This document shows positions 6,026-10,742 of a stretch of 10,742 nt of DNA, one piece after another (the first letter of the stretch is position 1; every line of letters begins with the position of its first letter). The translations under genes were made by a program, and so were the position numbers. The stretch spans positions 1 to 10,742 of the forward strand of contig URTD01000058.1 of assembly GCA_900550735.1 (NCBI GenBank), in the 5' to 3' direction. The notes under the pieces are model-generated. The model saw only the letters and a list, made by a program, of their open reading frames with translations. It did not search any database and was not told the origin of the DNA. Origin of the DNA: an uncultured Collinsella sp. (GTDB lineage: Bacteria; Actinomycetota; Coriobacteriia; Coriobacteriales; Coriobacteriaceae).

Positions 6026-8615
6026 ATGACCGCGTACTATCAGCAGGTGCTCGAGGGCACATACGACAACCACGTGCTTCCGTTTTTGTGGATGAAGGGC
6101 GAGAGCCATAAGACCATTGCCGAGTATCTGGAAAAGATCGCCGGCGCCGACATCCACGAGGTCTGTCTCGAAAGCCGCCCACACCCCGATTTTTGCGGCG
6201 AGGGCTGGTGGCGCGACTTGCGCTTTGTCATTGACGAGTGCAAGCAGCTGGGCCTTAAGCTCTGGATCTTGGACGATGCGCACTTCCCCACGGGCTTTGC
6301 CAACGGCGCCGTCGAGGAGGCCGTGCCCGAGCTCCGCAAGATCGTGCTCACGCACCGCACGTTCGACATCGTGGGCCCCACGTCCGCCGCGAGCATCGCG
6401 CTCGCCAACATGCTCGACAAAACGGAGCGCTTCTACGGCGTGACATTTATGCAGGACGGCAGCCCCGTCGACGTCGCTTACCGAGTAATCGACGATGCAG
6501 ACGGCAACCCCAGCCGCCTGGTCTTCGATGCACCTGCGGGCCTCACGCAGGCATGCGTGATGTTCACGAGCGGCAAGACCTCCTACAACGAGGACTACAT
6601 CAATATGGTCGACCGCGCCTCGGTGGCGCAGCTCATCGATGCTGTCTACGAGCCGCATTTTGAGCATCTGGGCGATGAGTTTGGCAAGACGATCCTGGGC
6701 TTTTTCTCCGATGAGCCCGGATTTGCCAACGAGAAGGGCACCACGGGCCCCGATGGCATCTCGGACACGCTCATCGGCAAGGCCACCGCGCCCCTACCCT
6801 GGTCGGCCGAGCTTGAGCGTCGCCTACGCGCTGCACTGGGCGAGCGCTACCTGGCCGAGCTCCCGCACCTGTGGGACCGCGAGCCGGCCGGCGCGCACGT
6901 ACGCCACGTCTATATGGACATCGCGAGCACCCTCTATAAGGAGTGCTTCTGCGACCAGCTCGGAGACTGGTGCCGCGCGCGGCGTGCAGTACATCGGCCA
7001 CGTTATCGAGGACAAGGACTGCCACGCGCGCCTGGGCGTGGGCGCCGGGCACTACTTCCGCGCCGTGGGCGGTCAGGACATGGCGGGCGTCGACATCGTG
7101 ATCAACCAGCTGGTACCCGGCATGGACCGCGGCCTTCACAGCTACGGACGCGGCGTATGGGACCTCGAGTTCTATAACTACGTGCTGCCCAAGCTGGGCT
7201 CCTCGGCAGCACACCTCGACCCCAAAAAGCAGGGGCGCTGCATGGCCGAGGTCTTTGGCGCATTTGGATGGCACGAAGGCCTGCGCGAGATGAAGTGGAT
7301 CGCCGATCATTTTTTGGTGCGCGGCGTCAATTGGTTTGTGCCGCATGCCTTTAGCATGGCCGCCTTCCCCGACTGGGACTGCCCGCCGCATTTCTATGCG
7401 CATGGCCAAAACCCCCAGTTTGCACACTTTGGGCAGCTCATGAGCTACATGAACCGTACGGCGAGTCTGCTGAGCGGCGGGCGTGCAACGACCCCGGCGG
7501 CGCTTCTCTACCATGCGGACGCCGAGTGGGCAGGCGAGGCGAACTTTATGCAGCATGCCGCCTCCGAGCTTATGCGCGCGCAGGTCGACTTTGACATCGT
7601 GCCAGCAGAGGCATTTGAGGACGCAGGGCGCTATGCCGTTGAAATTGCCGCAGACGGTAGCGGCTTTAGCGTGAACGGCCAGGCATACCGCTGCCTGGTG
7701 ATGCCCGGAGCCGAGTTTGTCGGCGGAGCCGTGCTCGACTTTGCCGCGCGCGCCGCAGCCGCGGGCGTTGCCGTGTACGCGCTGGATAAGTTGCCGAACA
7801 AGCGCTACGACGGCGACACTGCAGGCCGCGAGGGCTTTGCCTCCCTGGATGCAACCGCGCTCGCCGGCATCAAACTCCTGGCGACCACCGGGCTCGCAGG
7901 CACACTTGCCAATACCGGCATGCAGACCGTGGTTTGCGCCGAGCCCCAGCCCTGGCTGCGCGCACTGCGCTACGAGCGGGCGGGCGAGAGCTATCTGATG
8001 CTCGTCAACGAGCATCCCAAGCAGGGTATCTCCACTCAGGTTGCGCTTGCCGACGGCACACCCGTTGCAGGCGCGCGCCTCGACCTGCTCAACGGCACCG
8101 AGCCCGCCGCCTTTGACGGCACGCTCGAGTTGGCTCCCTACGAGAGCTGCATCGTGGTCCTTGGGGCTACAGGTTCCGCCGGCGCGGCAACCGTTGGAGA
8201 CGAAGCCGCATGCATCGACGGGCCCTGGGCGGTTGCCTTCTCTGCCCCTGGCACCGATGCCTTTGGCGAGCCTGTTGAGCTTGCAGACCTGCACGACCTT
8301 TCCTCGGCCGAGTTCCCCGGCAAGGCCGGCACATTCCGCTACCAGGCCTCCTTTGTCCTGGGCGAAGCGGTCACCAGCACCGTCATCGACCTTGGCGAGG
8401 TCTTTGAGACCGCAACCGTCGCCCTCGACGGCAAATCCCTCGGCACCCGTATCTGTCCGCCTTACCGCTTTGAGGTCGGCGCGCTTTTGGCCGGTGAGCA
8501 CGCGCTTACGATCGACATCATCAACACCCTCGATCACGCCGTCCCCGACATATTCGGCATGACCGAGCCCTCCGAGCCCAGCGGCCTCTTGGGGCCCGTA
8601 CGTGTGCTCGGGTAA
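6026..8615 (+). pseudogene. GH106-like glycoside hydrolase gene, split by a frameshift
   Basis: Two overlapping frames make one protein of about 862 residues once a single shift is repaired. The first runs 6026-7177 but is family-like only to about residue 319; the second continues from about 6981 to 8615. The start follows a strong AAGGAGG (6014-6020). The N-terminal half looks like a (beta/alpha)8 glycosidase: LPFLWMKGES, LESRPHPDFCGEGWW, LKLWILDDAHFPTGFANG, and FSDEPGF with Asp229-Glu230. The second part opens with YIGHVIEDKD, a likely second acidic motif. The C-terminal 90 residues form a sugar-binding beta-sandwich of the GH2/GH106 kind (GTFRYQASFVLG, IDLGEVFETATVALDGK, DIINTLDH). The layout suggests an alpha-L-rhamnosidase-like (GH106) or related unassigned glycosidase; the substrate is not shown. 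No signal peptide is seen, so it acts inside the cell. Both halves are well kept, so the shift may be recent, a sequencing error or reversible. Confidence 0.75.
6973..6984 (+). other. Frameshift site in a GC run
   Basis: The reading frame must change by +1 inside CCGCGCGCGGCG. Before it the protein reads LGDWCRAR; after it, GVQYIGHVIED. One extra base or loss of a two-base GC unit would both explain it. Loss of GC would restore WCRARGVQYIGH smoothly, which points to slippage in the repeat. Confidence 0.75.
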
Positions 8616-8679
8616 CGCCCCGGGCGCAAACGGCCCAACAAGGACAGTGCCCCCATGTTGAGCCCGCACGGCGTCGAGC

Positions 8680-8706
8680 GGTCCGTCGTTCATAGACCGG
8701 CGGACC
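8680..8706. other. Hairpin between the glycoside hydrolase and rpiR genes
   Basis: GGTCCGTCG (8680-8688) pairs with CGGCGGACC (8698-8706), one G-T pair, around a nine-base loop. No T run follows on the plus strand, so termination is weakly supported. It lies about 65 bases past the glycoside hydrolase stop and 75 before the next start. I see no convincing promoter in the rest of this 166-base gap, only an AT-rich patch at 8729-8756 with a TATGAT box. Confidence 0.35.
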
Positions 8707-8781
8707 AAAACTCCCAGCCAAGCCGAACGTTTTATTTATCGTTATGATTGGTTTATCGCGACGCAAACGCATAGGAGCCAT

Positions 8782-9636
8782 ATGGATATCAGGCGAAAGA
8801 TCACGCAGGGCAAAAGCCTCACCCCCACCGAGCAACAACTTGGGCAAACGGCCCTCGCCATGGGCGAGGATGTGCGCGGGCTTTCCATTAAGGAATTTGC
8901 CGCGTGCGCCAACGTTTCGGTCGCGAGCGTGCACCGCTTTTGCAAAAAGCTCGGCCTCGAGGGATTCAAAGACCTCAAGGTCGAGCTCATCCGCCAGGCG
9001 ACCGAGGCGGGCAATCGGCGCGACGTGGACATCAACTTTCCCTTCGATGCCACCTCCACCCCCGCACAGGTAATGGAGCGCATGGAGGGGCTCTACCAGA
9101 CCACCTTGGCCGAAACGCAGGAACTGCTCGACCCCGCACAGCTCGACTACGCCGCCAAGCTCGTCATGCGCGCCGACACCGTGGACATCTACACGGGCTC
9201 GCATAACCTGTATCCAGCGGGAATGTTCCGCGATCGCTTGCTTTCCGCCGGTAAAAGCGCGACGTGCTACGGCAGCGTCGAGGCGCAGGTGCGTACGGCG
9301 CTCGCCTCGGGCCCCGACCATGTGGCGATTGTCATCTCCTACAGCGGCCTTGCCCCCAACCTCAGGGAGATCTTGCCGATCCTCAGCAGTCGACGCGTCC
9401 CGGTCATCGTCATCGGCACACCGTACTGCGCCCGCATTCACCCCGGCTTTGCCGCCTATCTCATGGTGAGCGACCACGAGAGTATGACGCACCGCATCAC
9501 GCAGTTCGCCAGCCACATCGCCGTGCAATACGTGCTCGATTCGCTCTACAGCAGCTACTTTGCCAAAGATTACGCCCGCTGTTCCGAGTTCCTCGAGCGG
9601 TCGTTTCCCTACACCCGCCTGCCCGGGCTCAAGTAA
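8782..9636 (+). CDS. MurR/RpiR-family transcriptional regulator
   Basis: The 284-residue protein has an N-terminal RpiR-type helix-turn-helix (residues 1-75), with SIKEFAACANVSVASVHRFCKKLGLEGFKDLK matching the family signature. A SIS (sugar isomerase) domain (about 125-260) contains VDIYTGSHNLYPA, the DRLLSAGKSATCY loop and VAIVISYSGLAPN, the phosphosugar-binding strand-loop. Members sense sugar phosphates and usually repress or activate nearby sugar genes. Lying just downstream of the glycoside hydrolase gene, on the same strand and after 166 bases, it may control that gene or the GH1-EIIA pair. The start at 8782 has AGGAG (8773-8777) upstream. The protein is full length and shows no missing key motif. 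Confidence 0.92.
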   Translation: MDIRRKITQGKSLTPTEQQLGQTALAMGEDVRGLSIKEFAACANVSVASVHRFCKKLGLEGFKDLKVELIRQATEAGNRRDVDINFPFDATSTPAQVMERMEGLYQTTLAETQELLDPAQLDYAAKLVMRADTVDIYTGSHNLYPAGMFRDRLLSAGKSATCYGSVEAQVRTALASGPDHVAIVISYSGLAPNLREILPILSSRRVPVIVIGTPYCARIHPGFAAYLMVSDHESMTHRITQFASHIAVQYVLDSLYSSYFAKDYARCSEFLERSFPYTRLPGLK

Positions 9637-9669
9637 CGACGAGCGTGGATTTTTGGACACTCAGATAAC

Positions 9670-9733
9670 GAGCGTGGATAATCTCCCACTTTGAGCCCGC
9701 ACACAGGCCAAAACCGGGAGATTATCCACGCTC
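9670..9733 (+). terminator. 18-bp perfect inverted repeat past rpiR
   Basis: GAGCGTGGATAATCTCCC (9670-9687) and its exact reverse complement (9716-9733) form an 18-bp stem around a 28-base loop, followed by ATTTT on the plus strand. It starts 33 bases past the rpiR stop, so termination for that gene is plausible. A shorter related unit, ACGAGCGTGGATTTTTGGAC, precedes it at about 9640-9659, and a variant lies at about 10508-10526. The loop is large and the T run short, so it may equally be a dispersed repeat. Confidence 0.5.
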
Positions 9734-9780
9734 ATTTTGGGTCCCCTGGGAAACGCATGAGGAGGGCGGATAGACAGCCG

Positions 9781-10401
9781 TTATTTGCGAGGCGTCAGCG
9801 ACGTAAAGAGCCCGTGTTGGTTGCAGTAAAGATATATCCTGCCGCGCCCGGTAATATGGAAGCGCGGCTGCACCGATTGCTCTGGATAGAGCTTCTTAAA
9901 GCAGACGCCGTCCATAGTCGCATATGCCACAAAGCTAATGTAGTGATCCTTGGTCATGGGATGATCGAGCGTGACGTACCAATCGTCCTCGATGCGCTCG
10001 ATGGAAAAGGCGTGGTCCGCGTCCGGCTCTTCGGCCTCCTGGGGAAACATCGTGGAGCCACAGCAGCTAAAGCTGCCTTCTCCGAGCGCGTGCACAACGT
10101 TTCCGCAGATAGGGCAAACGTAAAAGACGCCTTTGAGCATATTGCCTGCACGGTTGGCGTTGGCCCGAATGTCACCAGCCAAAAGCTCAGCCACGCTTAT
10201 GCCGAGTCTCTGGGCCAAAGGCTCAACGAGGGAAATGTCGGGAAGGCCGCGGCCGGATTCCCACTTGCTGACGGCTTTATCGGTCACACCAAGGCTTTCC
10301 GCCAGGGCGCGCTGGGTGAGGCCGCGCTCTTCGCGCAGCTGCTTAATGGCATGCGCTGCCAAAAAAGTATGGGAGGCATTGGTTTGCCGTGTCTGGTTCA
10401 T
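9781..10401 (-). CDS. XRE regulator fused to a two-iron desulfoferrodoxin domain
   Basis: The 206-residue protein has an N-terminal XRE helix-turn-helix (about 17-75: LREERGLTQRALAESLGV, then TDKAVSKWESGRGLPD) and a C-terminal domain matching desulfoferrodoxin (superoxide reductase). The desulforedoxin-like iron site is YVCPICGNVV...CCG with Cys96, Cys99, Cys113 and Cys114. The superoxide reductase iron site keeps all five ligands: His130, His147 and His153 (in HPMTKDHYISF), Cys193 and His196 (in YCNQHGLF). The Glu-Lys pair usually just before the first ligand histidine is Ala128-Asp129 here. It probably binds DNA and senses iron redox state, superoxide or oxygen; enzyme activity is possible. 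I chose the start at 10401 because the candidate promoter overlaps the only earlier ATG (10458); neither start has a clear ribosome site. The gene stands alone between repeat-rich flanks. Confidence 0.88.
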   Translation of the reverse strand: MNQTRQTNASHTFLAAHAIKQLREERGLTQRALAESLGVTDKAVSKWESGRGLPDISLVEPLAQRLGISVAELLAGDIRANANRAGNMLKGVFYVCPICGNVVHALGEGSFSCCGSTMFPQEAEEPDADHAFSIERIEDDWYVTLDHPMTKDHYISFVAYATMDGVCFKKLYPEQSVQPRFHITGRGRIYLYCNQHGLFTSLTPRK

Positions 10402-10432
10402 GGGCTGTCCAATCAAATTGAAGAAATGGAGT

Positions 10433-10478
10433 GAACCGGTTCGACAGTCAGTATCCATTTGAAGGCCAGGCTCGACAA
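10433..10478 (-). promoter_or_regulatory. Probable promoter and operator of the XRE-desulfoferrodoxin gene
   Basis: On the minus strand TTGTCG (10473-10478) and GATACT (10450-10455) form -35 and -10 boxes, each 4 of 6 matches, with an exact 17-base spacer. The expected transcription start falls at the perfect 10-base palindrome GAACCGGTTC (10433-10442). A palindrome at the start of its own transcript is a natural site for self-control by an XRE protein. The binding is an inference. Confidence 0.45.
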
Positions 10479-10507
10479 CCTACGCTGCGTAGACATGCGC
10501 CAATCGA

Positions 10508-10530
10508 ACGAGCGCGGATTTTGGACGCTC
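10508..10530. repeat. Dispersed GAGCG-GGATTTTGGAC unit
   Basis: ACGAGCGCGGATTTTGGACGCTCA closely repeats ACGAGCGTGGATTTTTGGACACTCA at about 9640-9663, differing at three places. GAGCG and CGCTC at its ends are complementary. The two copies lie on either side of the XRE-desulfoferrodoxin gene. Confidence 0.45.
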
Positions 10531-10537
10531 ATCCTAA

Positions 10538-10568
10538 GTAGTCATTTAAGAACGTCCCCAATGACTAC
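10538..10568. repeat. REP-like palindrome, copy 2
   Basis: GTAGTCATT (10538-10546) and AATGACTAC (10560-10568) are perfect inverted arms around TAAGAACGTCCCC. The core equals the inverted unit at 1585-1610 with few changes. A second GTCCCC, in AGGAGTGTCCCCAG, follows at about 10571-10584, so the REP-like unit is partly doubled. Confidence 0.6.
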
Positions 10569-10629
10569 ATCAGGAGTGTCCCCAGATGCCGCATCGCCAG
10601 CAACGGGAGTGCCGATGTCTTGGCAACGA

Positions 10630-10742
10630 CAGCGAGCGGGCCGCATTTGAGACAAGGTGACGTGAAACGAAAGGGCGCTGACCTTCTGGTCGCGCCCTTG
10701 AAGTTGAACGTCAGATTGTCCAAATGCGGCCCGCGCAGCGTC
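10630..10742. repeat. Long imperfect hairpin element, copy 2 (at window end)
   Basis: This 113-base segment folds like the one at 1677-1790, in the same orientation. Outer arms CAGCGAGCGGG and CCCGCGCAGCGTC and the tip GACC-TTCT-GGTC (10680-10691) are the same as in copy 1. The inner stems differ: GGCCGCATTTG pairs with CAAATGCGGCC, TGACGT with ACGTCA, and AAGGGCGC with GCGCCCTT. CGATGTCTTGGCAACGA precedes it, matching the lead-in of copy 1. The window ends at the last base of the right arm, so more may follow. Apart from this, the REP-like unit and the promoter, I see no gene in 10402-10742. Confidence 0.65.

Noticed and set aside
6771..8708. Long open frame on the minus strand opposite the glycoside hydrolase gene
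   Set aside because: No recognisable domain and no ribosome site; the plus strand has clear family motifs on both sides of the frameshift.
9640..9740. Possible CRISPR-like or tandem array from repeated GAGCGTGGAT units
   Set aside because: Only two to three uneven copies, partly inverted, without regular spacers or cas genes.
10402..10458. Longer start for the XRE-desulfoferrodoxin protein, adding 19 residues
   Set aside because: The ATG at 10458 lies inside the predicted promoter spacer, the added residues are not part of the HTH fold, and no ribosome site precedes it.

Overview
The window reads as a piece of a high-GC, gut-type Actinobacterium of the class Coriobacteriia, most like Collinsella. 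This rests on the GC-rich coding style, the gene mix (phosphotransferase sugar uptake, GH1 phospho-glycosidase, AraC and RpiR regulators, an XRE regulator fused to desulfoferrodoxin) and the intergenic palindromes. The assignment is by recognition, not by a search.

Left edge (1-1830): an ISL3-family insertion sequence starts at the first base of the window and ends near 1564. It carries one intact DDE transposase (159-1532). Next come a REP-like palindrome (1585-1640), a 114-nt imperfect hairpin (1677-1790) and a compact perfect hairpin (1798-1823).

Centre, minus strand (1827-5911), in transcription order: an AraC-family regulator (4919-5911), a 6-phospho-beta-glucosidase of family GH1 (3309-4748), a stand-alone glucose-type PTS EIIA protein (2621-3157) with a good terminator (2564-2594), and a small secreted lipoprotein (1827-2384). 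The GH1 enzyme and EIIA fit one job: a beta-glucoside is phosphorylated during import and the 6-phospho-glucoside is then cleaved in the cytoplasm. The EIIB/EIIC permease they need is not in the window.

Centre, plus strand (6026-9636): divergent from the AraC gene across a 114-bp promoter region lies a large glycoside hydrolase gene (6026-8615), similar in layout to GH106-type enzymes. It is split by one frameshift in a GC run near 6973-6984. A MurR/RpiR-family sugar-phosphate-responsive regulator (8782-9636) follows. With the AraC, GH1 and EIIA genes it makes a plausible glycoside-use locus with two local regulators.

Right edge (9637-10742): an 18-bp perfect inverted repeat, then a minus-strand gene (9781-10401) for an XRE helix-turn-helix protein fused to a complete two-iron desulfoferrodoxin domain. 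Beyond it lie its likely promoter and a palindromic operator candidate, another REP-like palindrome, and a second copy of the long hairpin that ends the window. The two long hairpins share their outer arms and apical loop, but their inner stems differ in sequence while staying base-paired. That is the most unusual non-coding signal here; the HTH-desulfoferrodoxin fusion is the most unusual protein.
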